Below are positions 45,270 through 54,770 of a stretch of 64,000 bases of DNA, in pieces. Source of the stretch: Saprospiraceae bacterium (GTDB taxonomy: Bacteria; Bacteroidota; Bacteroidia; Chitinophagales; Saprospiraceae); assembly GCA_020628855.1 (NCBI GenBank), contig JAHDEL010000002.1:50814-114813 (forward strand). The letters run 5' to 3'. Both the position numbers and the translations under genes were made by a program. Below the pieces are notes generated by a model, which saw only the letters and a list, made by a program, of their open reading frames with translations, made no database searches and was not told the DNA's origin. Every line of letters begins with the position of its first letter. The first letter of the stretch is position 1.

Positions 45270-46547
45270 ATGTTAGAGGTAAAGAATATTAGAGCAAATA
45301 TAGATAACTATAAAAAGCGCTTGACAAAGCGAGGTTGGGGAGCAGATAAACTTCAAATATTAGACGAAATCATTTCACTTGATGATGATAGAAAACAGGC
45401 TCAAACCTCCAATGATGCATTACTTGCAAAAATAAATGAGGTGTCCGGACAGATAGGTCAACTCTTCAAGGCAGGTAAAAGAGAAGAGGCAGAGGATTTA
45501 AAATCTATCATCGCTAAAACTAAAGAAGAAAGTGCTGAATTCGAAAGTCGACTTAAGAGTGCTGAAACACAATTGACAGAAGCACTACTTAAGGTTCCTA
45601 ACATTCCACATGATAGTGTACCAGAAGGTCAGACAGAAGAAGACAATGAAGTTTTCAAAGCTTGGGATTCAGCGCTCCCTTCACTTGAAAATGCACTTCC
45701 GCATTGGGAGCTGGGAGAGAAATATAATATCCTAGATTTTAAGCTGGGAGCTAAAATTACAGGCGCTGGCTTTCCAGTCTTTAGAGGTAAAGGTTCTAGA
45801 CTTCAAAGAGCACTCATCAATTTTTTCTTAGATGAAGCCACAAGTGCAGGCTATGAAGAAATCGTCCCACCTTTATTAGTAAACGAAGATACAGCAAGAG
45901 GGACAGGCCAGCTACCGGACAAAGAAGGTCAAATGTATTACGTAGAGAAAGATGATCTCTATCTCCTCCCTACAGCAGAAGTTCCAGTTACAAATATTGT
46001 ACGGGGTGATATTTTGGCGGAAGACCAACTACCAATCAAGTTTACAGGTTACACGCCGTGCTTTAGACGAGAAGCAGGATCTTATGGTTCTGATGTAAAA
46101 GGATTAAATAGAGTTCACCAGTTTGATAAAGTTGAGATTATCCAAGTACAACATCCTGACAAATCGTATGAGACTCTCGACGAAATGGTCAAGCATGTAG
46201 AAGGATTACTCCAAAAATTGGAACTCCCATATCGGATATTGCGTTTATGTGGTGGAGACCTTGGGTTTACATCTGCACTTACTTTGGACTTTGAAGTGTA
46301 TGCAGGTGCTCAAAAAAAATGGTTAGAAGTGAGCTCAGTCTCAAACTTCGAAACATTCCAAAGTAACAGACTCAAACTTCGCTTTAAAGATCAATCCGGA
46401 AAAAAATTCTTGGCTCACACTTTGAATGGCAGTGCACTTGCGTTAGCTAGAATTATTGCAGCAATTTTCGAAAATAATCAAACCGAAAATGGCATCAGAG
46501 TTCCAGAAGTGCTTCAGCCATATACAGGGTTTGAATTTATTAACTAA
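45270..46547 (+). CDS. serS: Seryl-tRNA synthetase
   Basis: The 425-residue protein starts at ATG 45270 with the typical opening MLEVKNIRANIDNYKKRL. The N-terminal coiled-coil arm that contacts tRNA-Ser covers about 30-105. Class II motifs 1-3 are visible: GYEEIVPPLLV (motif 1), GYTPCFRREAGSYGSDVKGLNRVHQFDKVEI (motif 2) and LNGSALALARIIAAIFEN (motif 3). It charges tRNA-Ser with serine in the cytoplasm. The usual length is about 425, so it is complete. It leads a plus-strand run with the metallopeptidase and frr. Confidence 0.97.
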   Translation: MLEVKNIRANIDNYKKRLTKRGWGADKLQILDEIISLDDDRKQAQTSNDALLAKINEVSGQIGQLFKAGKREEAEDLKSIIAKTKEESAEFESRLKSAETQLTEALLKVPNIPHDSVPEGQTEEDNEVFKAWDSALPSLENALPHWELGEKYNILDFKLGAKITGAGFPVFRGKGSRLQRALINFFLDEATSAGYEEIVPPLLVNEDTARGTGQLPDKEGQMYYVEKDDLYLLPTAEVPVTNIVRGDILAEDQLPIKFTGYTPCFRREAGSYGSDVKGLNRVHQFDKVEIIQVQHPDKSYETLDEMVKHVEGLLQKLELPYRILRLCGGDLGFTSALTLDFEVYAGAQKKWLEVSSVSNFETFQSNRLKLRFKDQSGKKFLAHTLNGSALALARIIAAIFENNQTENGIRVPEVLQPYTGFEFIN

Positions 46548-46559
46548 AAAAAATTAATT

Positions 46560-47261
46560 ATGTCTATAGGTTATATGATTATTGTTGGCTTCTTCACTCT
46601 AATCGGATGGTTAGTTGGCAATAGGTTGAAATCAAAATTTAAGTATTACAGCCAAAGAGCAATAACAGGAAATATGTCAGGTGCTGATGTTGCGCAGAAA
46701 ATGCTACAACATTTTGGAATCAATGATGTGAAGATAGTCCAGGGACAAGGTATGTTAACTGATCATTACAATCCGTTATCCAAAACAATCAGCCTCAGTC
46801 CTGAAGTTTTTCAAGGAAGGAGTATCGCGTCTGCTGCAGTTGCAGCACATGAATGTGGTCACGCTGTCCAGCATGCACAAGCATATAGTATGCTTCAGGT
46901 GAGATCAGCTCTAGTTCCTGTGGTGAATTTCTCCTCAAGAATTCAACAATTCTTATTTATGGGTATGATGGTCGGAATGGGTGCCATGGGTATGACGAGC
47001 GGTATTGGCCAACTCTTGTTGCTAGTATTGACTGTGACTTTTGGTTTGACGGCATTATTTAGTCTGATTACACTACCTGTCGAATTCGACGCAAGCAAAA
47101 GAGCACTGCTATGGCTTGATGAATCTGGAGTTGTTCAAGGCGAACAGTACGATGGTGCCAAAGATGCTCTTACTTGGGCTGCAATGACTTACATAGTATC
47201 TGCTTTATCTGCTTTGGTTGTCTTCTTGTACTTCTTTTTCCGTATGATGGGAAATGATTAA
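46560..47261 (+). CDS. YugP-type membrane zinc metallopeptidase
   Basis: The 233-residue protein matches the neutral zinc metallopeptidase family typified by YugP. It has an N-terminal membrane segment, the zinc motif HECGH (His97, Glu98, His101) in AAHECGHAVQHAQAYS, two central membrane segments, the downstream acidic LPVEFDASKRAL element, and a final hydrophobic helix. Substrates are unknown for the family. It lies 12 nt after serS and 30 nt before frr, so it is probably cotranscribed with translation genes. Confidence 0.9.
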   Translation: MSIGYMIIVGFFTLIGWLVGNRLKSKFKYYSQRAITGNMSGADVAQKMLQHFGINDVKIVQGQGMLTDHYNPLSKTISLSPEVFQGRSIASAAVAAHECGHAVQHAQAYSMLQVRSALVPVVNFSSRIQQFLFMGMMVGMGAMGMTSGIGQLLLLVLTVTFGLTALFSLITLPVEFDASKRALLWLDESGVVQGEQYDGAKDALTWAAMTYIVSALSALVVFLYFFFRMMGND

Positions 47262-47291
47262 TTTGTCCTGAATTTTAGAAATTTTGTAGCA

Positions 47292-47849
47292 ATGGAAATA
47301 GATAATTTATTAAACATTGGAGGCGGAGCTATGAATAAAGCTATGGATCACCTGAGGTCTGAGCTGATGAAGATTAGAGCTGGCAAAGCGACACCTGCAC
47401 TCCTCGATGGAATCAAAGTTGAGTATTATGGTAATCCAACACCATTAAACCAGGTAGCTAATGTTAGTGTAGCTGATTCTAAAACTTTAAGTATACAGCC
47501 TTGGGAAAAGACCATGCTGGCAGTAATAGAGCAAGCAATCTTCCAAGCAAATTTAGGCTTGACTCCAATGAATGATGGAGAGAATATCCGAATTTCCATC
47601 CCTGCGTTAACCGAAGAAAGAAGGAAGGTCCTTGTAAAGCAGGCTAAAGCAGCAGGAGAAGAAGCCAAGATTTCTTTGAGAAATGACCGTCAAAAGCTCA
47701 TGAACGTGATTAAGAAAGAGGTGAAAGACGGTTATCCAGAAGACCAAGGAAAGAAGCTTGAAGCTCAAGTTCAGAAGATGACTAATGACTTTGGCTCTAA
47801 GGTTGATGAAATAGTTACATCAAAAGAAAAAGAGATAATGACAGTATAG
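47292..47849 (+). CDS. frr: Ribosome recycling factor
   Basis: The 185-residue protein has the RRF fold signatures: HLRSELMKIRAGKATPALLDGIKVEYYG near the N-terminus, the SIQPWEKTM region, and IRISIPALTEERRKVLVKQAK plus the C-terminal long helices. It splits post-termination ribosomes together with EF-G. The usual length is about 185. Its final codons form the left arm of a terminator hairpin. Confidence 0.97.
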   Translation: MEIDNLLNIGGGAMNKAMDHLRSELMKIRAGKATPALLDGIKVEYYGNPTPLNQVANVSVADSKTLSIQPWEKTMLAVIEQAIFQANLGLTPMNDGENIRISIPALTEERRKVLVKQAKAAGEEAKISLRNDRQKLMNVIKKEVKDGYPEDQGKKLEAQVQKMTNDFGSKVDEIVTSKEKEIMTV

Positions 47850-47876
47850 GCGCCAGTGGTCTATCTGTCATTTTTT
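47838..47876 (+). terminator. Intrinsic terminator embedding the frr stop codon
   Basis: ATGACAG-T-ATAG (47838-47849) pairs with CTAT-CTGTCAT (47861-47871) with one bulged base, followed by TTTTTT. The left arm is the last frr codons including the stop; the right arm and T tract fall in the stop codon and last codons of the convergent membrane-protein gene. Confidence 0.8.
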
Positions 47877-49237
47877 CTCGGTTTTTCGAATACCACCACT
47901 TCTATTCCTCTTTTTCTTTGCTGAAAGCCAACAGACCATGTTTCCTCTAGTTGTTTGTAATCACTTTCGCTAAAATCATTCATTATGTTGCTATAAATGA
48001 CATAGTCATTCTCAGACAAGTCAAGACTAGCATATTCACATTGATTATCCTCTAAAGTCCTGAAGCTGCGCTTCCCCTTCAAAGGAAATACGGATCCTAC
48101 TCTGTCACAATCAATGGTGTTATCATCAATATAGTATTCCATATTCTTGACTAATTCATGATAAGGCTTATATCTGAGACTTGAATCCCAGCCTTGCGCG
48201 ACAAATCTTGGATACTGCAGAAAATGACCAGCAAGCTGACCTAATAGCACCAATGAAAGAATCACCCTTCGCAGACTGTTAGAGATGTGAGCATTGGCCA
48301 AATAAGCACAAAATGTTAGAAGACCTAACATGATGACTGGGAGATAGTATCTATGTGCTGTAAGTCCTACAAATGGCAAGGTTAATAAAGCAAAGGCAAT
48401 CAAGAAAACTATGGTTTCACGAAGAAAAACAACTTTCTTGAAGGTATAGATAAAGAAAAGTAAAGGGATCAACCAAATGACTCTTCCAAAATCAAATAGT
48501 CGCCAAAACATGAGACCACTATTTCTAAATACATCTGAAAAAGAGATAAAGGAGATACTTTGTTTCCAAGGAGAGGCTGCATGAACACCTACCCAATCCT
48601 TTGAGTAAAAGTGAAGAGCATAATACAGGATGACGAGAAGAATTGCTGGGAGCAACACCTTTGTAGTCTTGAATAAGTCTTTCGTTTCGTATAAATAAAG
48701 CAAACCTAGTACACCAAAGCAAACTATACCTCGTATACTCACCAAAACCAACAAAAGAGAACCTAGGTAGAGTCTCAGCTTAGAAGAACTTGCTATTCCT
48801 GCAAGCATAGTAAACAAGCCCGCAACAAGCACAATATCTGGAGAAACCAGCGTGATTTGAGCTATCCATGTTGGATCAAAAAAAAATGGCAGATAATAAA
48901 GAAGAGAGTGTTGCCCCTTCCTTTCCGTAAGTAGATGAAACGCTGACTCAACAAATAAGAAAACAAAAGGTAGTACTGCAAGATGCGAGCTGAGTAAAGT
49001 CTTTCCAAAAATTATCCAAATGCAAGCTAGATAATATCCAAAAGCTGGAATATGACCGCTATTATATTCATCAGGCAAGAATGCAAGCTCAAGATTATTG
49101 CTGAAATAAAAGTGTGCATGCTTAGAAGCTAATTGTATTGTATCCCAAAAAAAAGGATCCTGTAATGACCAAACAACAAGTAGACTATAGAGTCCATATA
49201 CAATAAAACGCAGCTGTGTTTCTTTCGTGTTTTTCAT
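47861..49237 (-). CDS. Multi-pass membrane protein, GT-C glycosyltransferase-like
   Basis: The 458-residue protein has about ten hydrophobic segments and a soluble C-terminal part (about 370-458). The first loop after membrane segment 1 contains the acidic stretch DPFFWDT, and later come FLPDEYNSGHIPAFGYY and LTAHRYYLPVIML, a layout like GT-C (PMT/ArnT-type) lipid-linked sugar transferases. The family assignment is tentative because the canonical catalytic Asp pair cannot be confirmed by eye. It is a single gene convergent with frr and divergent from rplY. A possible role is glycosylation of surface polymers or T9SS cargo (inference). Confidence 0.65.
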   Translation of the reverse strand: MKNTKETQLRFIVYGLYSLLVVWSLQDPFFWDTIQLASKHAHFYFSNNLELAFLPDEYNSGHIPAFGYYLACIWIIFGKTLLSSHLAVLPFVFLFVESAFHLLTERKGQHSLLYYLPFFFDPTWIAQITLVSPDIVLVAGLFTMLAGIASSSKLRLYLGSLLLVLVSIRGIVCFGVLGLLYLYETKDLFKTTKVLLPAILLVILYYALHFYSKDWVGVHAASPWKQSISFISFSDVFRNSGLMFWRLFDFGRVIWLIPLLFFIYTFKKVVFLRETIVFLIAFALLTLPFVGLTAHRYYLPVIMLGLLTFCAYLANAHISNSLRRVILSLVLLGQLAGHFLQYPRFVAQGWDSSLRYKPYHELVKNMEYYIDDNTIDCDRVGSVFPLKGKRSFRTLEDNQCEYASLDLSENDYVIYSNIMNDFSESDYKQLEETWSVGFQQRKRGIEVVVFEKPRKNDR

Positions 49238-49318
49238 TGCTTGTTGAGATAAACGTACTCATACCTCTATAATTTTCCAATATTTATGGGACATTCTGGA
49301 TTATTTCTTGATAAATAC

Positions 49319-49326
49319 TATCTTTG
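49319..49326 (+). promoter_or_regulatory. -7 box TATCTTTG for rplY
   Basis: TATCTTTG followed by CA is a good match to the Bacteroidota -7 element. Transcription would start near 49333, about 30 nt before the rplY ATG at 49362. Confidence 0.6.
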
Positions 49327-49361
49327 CAGTCCTTTTGAAAAAGACATAAATAAGTTCTATC

Positions 49362-49982
49362 ATGCAAGTAGTAAATGTTGTAGCTCAGGACAGAAATGAA
49401 TATGGTAAATCTTCAACAAAGAAGATGAGAAATTCTGGAAGAATACCAGCTGTTATCTATTCTAAAGAAGGATCGAGACACTGTAGTGTAACTGAGAGTG
49501 ATGTTAAGCATTTAATTTATACACCTGACTTTAAGCTCGCAGAGATTGAGTTAGGAGGAAAAAAGAGTAAGTGTACTTTACAGGATATCCAATTTCACCC
49601 TGTTACAGATAATATTCAACACATTGACTTTCTAGAACTTATTGATGGACATCCTGTCAAAGTTAATGTTCCAGTAAAATTCAAAGGAACATCTCCAGGC
49701 GTTAAAGCTGGTGGTAAGTTAATGCAGTCGCTAAGAAGAGTGAAAATTAAATGTACTCCAGAACAGCTTGTTGATGAGCTATATGTTGACATTTCTGATC
49801 TCGAACTTGGAAACGCTGTAAGAATCAAGGATTTAGAACTCCCTGAAGGCATTGAGGTGATGAGTGAAAGCGGAACACCTGTTGCTACTGTAGAAGTACC
49901 GAGAGCACTTAAGAGTGCTGCCGCGGCTGCAGAAGAAGGAGAGGCTACTAAGGAAGCTGCGGAAGGGGCAACAGAAGAATAA
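49362..49982 (+). CDS. rplY: 50S ribosomal protein L25/general stress protein Ctc
   Basis: The 206-residue protein has the L25 5S-rRNA-binding domain (about 1-90, KKMRNSGRIPAVIYSKEG and LQDIQFHPVTDNIQHIDFLEL) and the C-terminal TL5/CTC beta domain (about 95-185, VNVPVKFKGTSPGVKAGGKLMQSLRRVKIKC). An Ala/Glu-rich acidic tail closes it. This is the long form common outside the gamma-proteobacteria. It lies 44 nt before the NlpC/P60 gene. Confidence 0.96.
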   Translation: MQVVNVVAQDRNEYGKSSTKKMRNSGRIPAVIYSKEGSRHCSVTESDVKHLIYTPDFKLAEIELGGKKSKCTLQDIQFHPVTDNIQHIDFLELIDGHPVKVNVPVKFKGTSPGVKAGGKLMQSLRRVKIKCTPEQLVDELYVDISDLELGNAVRIKDLELPEGIEVMSESGTPVATVEVPRALKSAAAAAEEGEATKEAAEGATEE

Positions 49983-50026
49983 AATCTATGGAATAATTGT
50001 TGATATATTACTAATAAACGTAATAT

Positions 50027-50515
50027 ATGAACTTCCTGATTGTTGCTGTTTTGCTTACGCATTTGAGTATAGACACTAGAGATTATCCTCAAGATATTTC
50101 AGACACACCCTTACTCTCAGTTTCTCAAAAGAAATTGAGAAAAAATATTACAACCTATGCACTCTCTTTTTTAGGAACAGCTTATAATTCTAAGCGGTAT
50201 TCTAAATCTGGATTTGATTGTTCAGGATTTGTTCAACATATCTACGGTCAACATGGGATTGCCTTGGCAAGGTCAAGTAAAAGTATTGCGACCCAAGGAA
50301 AACCTAAGAAACGACCACAAGCTGGTGACTTGGCATTCTTCTCTCATACAGGCAGGATAAATCATGTTGGTATTGTGAGTAAAGTACAAGGCAGCAAAGT
50401 CTATGTTGTGCATAGTACAAGCTCAAAAGGAGTCATCGAGACTTGTATCAATGAGTCAGAGTATTGGCAAAAGAGATTTGCCTTTGTAAAAGACGTACTG
50501 AGTAGAGGTAATTAG
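50027..50515 (+). CDS. NlpC/P60 cell-wall hydrolase
   Basis: The 162-residue protein has an N-terminal export signal (MNFLIVAVLLTHLS) and one NlpC/P60 (C40) domain with the Cys/His/His triad: Cys65 in FDCSGFVQ, His113 in RINHVGIV and His129 in VVHSTS. Members cleave the D-Glu to diamino-acid bond in peptidoglycan stem peptides, in the periplasm. It has no extra SH3 or LysM domain. It lies between rplY and adk on the same strand. Confidence 0.92.
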   Translation: MNFLIVAVLLTHLSIDTRDYPQDISDTPLLSVSQKKLRKNITTYALSFLGTAYNSKRYSKSGFDCSGFVQHIYGQHGIALARSSKSIATQGKPKKRPQAGDLAFFSHTGRINHVGIVSKVQGSKVYVVHSTSSKGVIETCINESEYWQKRFAFVKDVLSRGN

Positions 50516-50593
50516 AACTATTTGTTGATCAACGGAGTTTTCAAAGTGTGGATACTAGCATATATAAAAAGAATATTCAGAATACATAAACCT

Positions 50594-51169
50594 ATGATTC
50601 AACTCATATTGTTTGGACCTCCAGGTTCTGGGAAAGGTACGCAAGCTAAACACCTAGTCGACAAATATGAATTAGTGCACATCAGTACTGGTGACTTATT
50701 CAGATACGAAATGGGCAATGACACTCTATTGGGCAAAGAAGCAAAATCCTATATTTCAAAAGGTGAACTAGTGCCAGACTCTGTCACTATTGGTATGCTA
50801 AAGAACAAGGTTGACAAGCACCCAGATGCAAAAGGATTTATCTATGATGGTTTCCCAAGAACAATACCTCAAGCTGAAGCTTTGGATGCAATGCTAAAAG
50901 AAAGTGGAGATACCATCTCCTGCCTACTTTCTTTAACCGTCGATGATGAAGAGATCGTCAAGCGAATAAAGCACAGAGGATTGACTTCTGGGCGTGCTGA
51001 TGATCTTGATGAAGAAATTATTCGTAATCGAATCAATGTCTACAAAGAAAACACCTTAGAAGTTTTTCAATATTATGCTGATCAAAACAAGTCAGTATCA
51101 ATTGATGGAATAGGGTCTATTGAAGAAATCGCTTCTAGACTCTCACACGAAGTTGACAAAAATATCTAG
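50594..51169 (+). CDS. adk: Adenylate kinase
   Basis: The 191-residue protein starts at ATG 50594. The in-frame TTG at 50522 adds a basic extension that does not belong to the family. It begins [21 protein letters not shown] with the P-loop, followed by [27 protein letters not shown] (NMP-binding region) and a short LID ([22 protein letters not shown]) without zinc cysteines. It converts ATP and AMP to two ADP. Short-LID bacterial forms are usually about 190 residues. obgE starts 2 nt after its stop. Confidence 0.96.
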   Translation: MIQLILFGPPGSGKGTQAKHLVDKYELVHISTGDLFRYEMGNDTLLGKEAKSYISKGELVPDSVTIGMLKNKVDKHPDAKGFIYDGFPRTIPQAEALDAMLKESGDTISCLLSLTVDDEEIVKRIKHRGLTSGRADDLDEEIIRNRINVYKENTLEVFQYYADQNKSVSIDGIGSIEEIASRLSHEVDKNI

Positions 51170-51171
51170 TA

Positions 51172-52167
51172 GTGTCAGAAAGGAGCTTTATTGACTATGT
51201 AAAGATCCATTGTAAGTCAGGCAACGGTGGTTCTGGCTCTACACATTTCTTTCGAAATAAGATGAATCCAAAAGGCGGACCTGATGGAGGTGATGGTGGA
51301 AGAGGCGGTCATGTCATTCTGAGAGGAAACAAACAAATGTGGACACTACTCCCTCTAAAATACCGTAAACATGTCAAGGCAGGTCATGGTGGAGCAGGTG
51401 GTGCCAGCGGAAAAACTGGTGCCTTTGGAGAAGATGTCATTATAGATGTGCCACTTGGTACCGTGGCAAGAAATCCAGAATCGGAATCTATACTTCTTGA
51501 GATCAGTGAAGATGGCCAAGAAATTATCTTGCTCAAAGGAGGAAGAGGTGGTCTTGGAAATACAAACTTCAAGTCTGCAACAAACCGAACTCCAAGGTAT
51601 GCTCAGCCTGGCGAAGAAGGACTAGAGTCATGGAAAATACTTGAACTCAAAGTCCTAGCAGATGTAGGACTTGTTGGATTCCCAAATGCTGGAAAATCAA
51701 CTCTACTCTCAAGTATAACAGCTGCAAAGCCAAAAATTGGCGCATATCCTTTTACTACCCTTGTACCCAATCTTGGTATTGTTCCCTACAGAGGTCACTT
51801 ATCATTTGTGATGGCTGATATACCTGGTATCATTGAGAATGCTCACCAAGGAAAAGGACTAGGCATACGCTTTCTGAAGCACATTGAAAGGAATGCCACA
51901 CTCTTGTTTATGATACCAGCTGATAGTGAAAATATCAATAAAGAGTATGCTGTGCTCTTGAACGAACTGGAGAAATTCAACCCTGAACTGCTGCACAAGA
52001 GTCGAATGGTCGCAATAACCAAAGAAGATATGATTGATAAGGAGTTAAGAGAACTTATAGACAATGAATTAGAAATAGATGTCCCCTACCTCTTTATCTC
52101 TTCTGTTACAAACACTGGTCTTACTGAATTAAAAGATATGTTGTGGAAAACGTTAGAAAGAGATTAG
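51172..52167 (+). CDS. obgE: Obg/CgtA GTPase
   Basis: The 331-residue protein begins at GTG 51172 directly after the adk stop, matching the conserved Obg start ([22 protein letters not shown]). The Gly-rich Obg domain covers 1-158 ([16 protein letters not shown]). The G domain has G1 GFPNAGKST (169-177), the [16 protein letters not shown] switch region and SVTN near the G5 position. Obg GTPases take part in 50S assembly and the stringent response. It lacks a C-terminal Obg-specific extension, so it is shorter than B. subtilis Obg (428). It overlaps dnaA by 4 nt (TTAG) convergently. Confidence 0.95.
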   Translation: MSERSFIDYVKIHCKSGNGGSGSTHFFRNKMNPKGGPDGGDGGRGGHVILRGNKQMWTLLPLKYRKHVKAGHGGAGGASGKTGAFGEDVIIDVPLGTVARNPESESILLEISEDGQEIILLKGGRGGLGNTNFKSATNRTPRYAQPGEEGLESWKILELKVLADVGLVGFPNAGKSTLLSSITAAKPKIGAYPFTTLVPNLGIVPYRGHLSFVMADIPGIIENAHQGKGLGIRFLKHIERNATLLFMIPADSENINKEYAVLLNELEKFNPELLHKSRMVAITKEDMIDKELRELIDNELEIDVPYLFISSVTNTGLTELKDMLWKTLERD

Positions 52168-53564
52168 TAGCCTGAGCCAATACTCATCTGCACTTTCCTT
52201 TCTATCTCGTTGACTTGATTCTTAAATCCTTCGTCAGTATCCATCATGTCTTTCACAGCTCTAAGAGAATAGATTACCGTTGAATGATCTTTACCACCAA
52301 AGTCATCACCAATACTCTTCAGTGATTTGTTGGTAAAATGTTTTGCCAGATACATGGACAGCTGTCTTGCTATGACTACTTCACGCTTTCGGGTGGAAGA
52401 TTGCATTTTCTCCACAGATACCTTAAAGTGATCTGCGACGAGTTTTTTGATTTTTTCGAGTGCAACTTCTTTATTTGAAGAAACCACATATTTGTTGATA
52501 ATTTCTCTTGCAAGAGAAACATCAATGTCTTTAAGATTCAAAGTAGATTGTGCAATGAGAGATATCATAACACCTTCTAATTCCCTAATATTATTGACAA
52601 CATTATGACAAACATACTCTAGGACTTCTTCAGGTATCTGATCTAATTCTTCTTCAAGTTTGTCTTGTACAATTGCCATTCGCGTTTCATAACGAGGAGC
52701 TTGGATATCTGCCGAAAGTCCCCACTTAAATCGAGAAATGAGTCTATCCTCCATTTTCTCGAGATCAATCGGAGCACGATCAGAAGTGAGAATAATCTGC
52801 TTACCATTCTGATGAAGTCTGTTAAACAGGTTGAAGAGTATTTCTTGTGTCTTAGCCCTTCCAGCAAGAAATTGGACATCATCTAGGATGAGAGTATCTA
52901 CATGCTGATAATAGCCAATCAAATCATCAATGGTATTCTTCTTAATAGCATTGATAATCTGGTTAGTGAATCTATCTGTAGTAATATAGAGTACATTATT
53001 GGATGGAAACTGAGCCTTTATCTCATTCCCTATCGCATGCGCTAAATGCGTCTTGCCAATCCCTACCCCACCATAAACAAACAATGGGTTAAAAGCTGTT
53101 GCCCCAGGCGCTTTTGCAATTGCCTTACCAGCTGACCTTGCTAATCTATTGCTATCTCCTTCAATAAACTTATCAAATGTATACTTAGCATTAAGATTAG
53201 AATCAATCTTAACTTTCTTGATACCTGGAATGACAAATGGATTCTTGATGTCTTTAGACTCTAAGACTTTATTCTCTGCTTCATTAGAGCCAGAAAACTG
53301 ATTCTTATTATCAATAAGAATGAGATATTCAAGACGACCTTTCTTTCCTAATTCTTTTAGGATACAAGTCCTAAGTAGACCAATATAATGTTCTTCCAAC
53401 CACTCGTAGAAAAATTTATTAGGCACTTGGATAGTCAGAATATCATCTTCCAACTTTATTGGTTTGATAGGTTCAAACCAAGTTTTAAACTTTCTATCGT
53501 TGATATTCTCCTTTATATAGGAAAGACAATTGTCCCAAATAGTTGAGTGGTTATTGTTGGTCAT
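52164..53564 (-). CDS. dnaA: Chromosomal replication initiator DnaA
   Basis: The 466-residue protein has domain I (1-85, [24 protein letters not shown]), a linker, the AAA+ domain (about 115-340) with Walker [30 protein letters not shown] (Walker B), [23 protein letters not shown] (sensor/arginine finger region), and domain IV with the DnaA-box-binding signature [15 protein letters not shown]. It is full length. The usual partner dnaN is not adjacent; instead a split 5'-nucleotidase lies upstream and obgE is convergent. The 282-nt upstream gap is AT-rich but has no convincing DnaA boxes. Confidence 0.97.
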   Translation of the reverse strand: MTNNNHSTIWDNCLSYIKENINDRKFKTWFEPIKPIKLEDDILTIQVPNKFFYEWLEEHYIGLLRTCILKELGKKGRLEYLILIDNKNQFSGSNEAENKVLESKDIKNPFVIPGIKKVKIDSNLNAKYTFDKFIEGDSNRLARSAGKAIAKAPGATAFNPLFVYGGVGIGKTHLAHAIGNEIKAQFPSNNVLYITTDRFTNQIINAIKKNTIDDLIGYYQHVDTLILDDVQFLAGRAKTQEILFNLFNRLHQNGKQIILTSDRAPIDLEKMEDRLISRFKWGLSADIQAPRYETRMAIVQDKLEEELDQIPEEVLEYVCHNVVNNIRELEGVMISLIAQSTLNLKDIDVSLAREIINKYVVSSNKEVALEKIKKLVADHFKVSVEKMQSSTRKREVVIARQLSMYLAKHFTNKSLKSIGDDFGGKDHSTVIYSLRAVKDMMDTDEGFKNQVNEIERKVQMSIGSGY

Positions 53565-53846
53565 ACTTTCTACTAGGTCGATTTTTACAAAAACTTCATC
53601 ATCATTCTACTTCTTTACAATCAATAGTTATAATCCAGGGTACGGAACTTTGGAATGTAAACCAACTTGGGATTATGGTTCTTAAGCCTCACAAAAGTTT
53701 TGAAAATAATCGAAAGAAAAAAACTATTTCAAAACAATTTTCGAACAAAAAAAAACTGCAATGTCAATATAGAAACATGCAATAAATCTCTATGTATAAA
53801 CCTATTATTCTGTGGTAATATTTACATTAAATTAAAAAATATATGA
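53565..53846. other. 282-bp AT-rich gap upstream of dnaA, no gene
   Basis: The gap is very AT-rich with long A tracts (53716-53756). The only DnaA-box-like matches (TGTGGTAAT near 53811 and a TTATTCCACA stretch at 53847-53856) have mismatches or an inserted base and also form an imperfect inverted repeat. It probably contains the dnaA promoter, although no TAnnTTTG match was found on the minus strand. I would not call it oriC from sequence alone. Confidence 0.4.
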
Positions 53847-54767
53847 TTATTCCACAAAAAGATTTTTACATGTCTGACATTTTGTTTTCTTATTATTCTC
53901 AAAGTAGATATCCAGACGACCTACCATCATTCCTCCCCATCCAGCTTGGTTGATAAACACCGGCTTTTGGAGTTTGTTCTTCTTGATCTGAACTTGCTCT
54001 AAAAATGTATGTGTATGCCCACCAAGAATTAAATCTATGTTGCTGGTATTTGCTGCTAAGATGACATCACTCATCCTGTCTTCTCTATAGCTATATCCTA
54101 AATGTGACAAGCAAATTACATAATCACAATTGTAATCATTGCGTAACCTATTAGCCATATTCTGACTCACTGCAATGGGATCATTGTACACCACACCTTG
54201 ACACATCTTGTCTGGTACTAAGCCCTCGAGTTCTATGCCAATCCCAAAGACACCAACTTTGACATCTTCATACTGCTTAATCACATAAGGCAGGACATGT
54301 CCATAAAGACCAGAATCATTAACATCATAATTACTGACCACAAAAGGAAAATTTGCATGAGGTAATTGCTTCACAAAACCTTCAATTCCTGCGTCAAAAT
54401 CATGATTGCCCATTGTTGCAACATCATATTGCATTTCTGACATCAGTTTAAACTCTATCTCTCCTCCAAAAAAATTAAAATATGGTGTTCCTTGAAAGAT
54501 GTCACCACTATCCAAGAGGATGACATGCTTCTCTTCCTGTCTTATCTGACTGATTAACTGAGCCCTTTTGGCTGCTCCACCTCTCCCTGCATTTCTTCCT
54601 CCATCATCTGGAAAAGGCTCAACTCTGCTGTGAACATCATTGGTATGCAATAGGGTGAGCTTAGTCACTTCTCCACTTTCGAACAAGTGATAAGGAAACA
54701 TCCCTGGCACAAGTAACGCAGATGAAGATGCCATCTGCTTCAGAAAGGTTCTTCTTTGCAAGGTCAT
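53847..54767 (-). CDS. 5'-nucleotidase N-terminal metallophosphatase, Tat-type signal
   Basis: The 306-residue protein carries a twin-arginine-like leader (RRTFLKQMASSSALLVPG). The calcineurin-like metallophosphatase domain of UshA-type 5'-nucleotidases follows with all metal ligands visible: TNDVHSR (Asp44, His46), DSGDIFQG (Asp86), GNHDFD (Asn121, His122), SHLG (His222) and GGHTHTF (His251, His253). UshA proteins normally fuse this domain to a C-terminal substrate-binding domain; here that half is encoded by the preceding gene, 3 nt upstream on the same strand. Together they likely form a two-subunit periplasmic nucleotidase. Confidence 0.92.
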   Translation of the reverse strand: MTLQRRTFLKQMASSSALLVPGMFPYHLFESGEVTKLTLLHTNDVHSRVEPFPDDGGRNAGRGGAAKRAQLISQIRQEEKHVILLDSGDIFQGTPYFNFFGGEIEFKLMSEMQYDVATMGNHDFDAGIEGFVKQLPHANFPFVVSNYDVNDSGLYGHVLPYVIKQYEDVKVGVFGIGIELEGLVPDKMCQGVVYNDPIAVSQNMANRLRNDYNCDYVICLSHLGYSYREDRMSDVILAANTSNIDLILGGHTHTFLEQVQIKKNKLQKPVFINQAGWGGMMVGRLDIYFENNKKTKCQTCKNLFVE

Positions 54768-54770
54768 GAG

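Noticed and set aside
53565..53860. Possible oriC upstream of dnaA
   Set aside because: No consensus DnaA box (TTATnCACA) is present; the two closest sequences carry several mismatches or an insertion. Not supportable without genome-wide GC skew.
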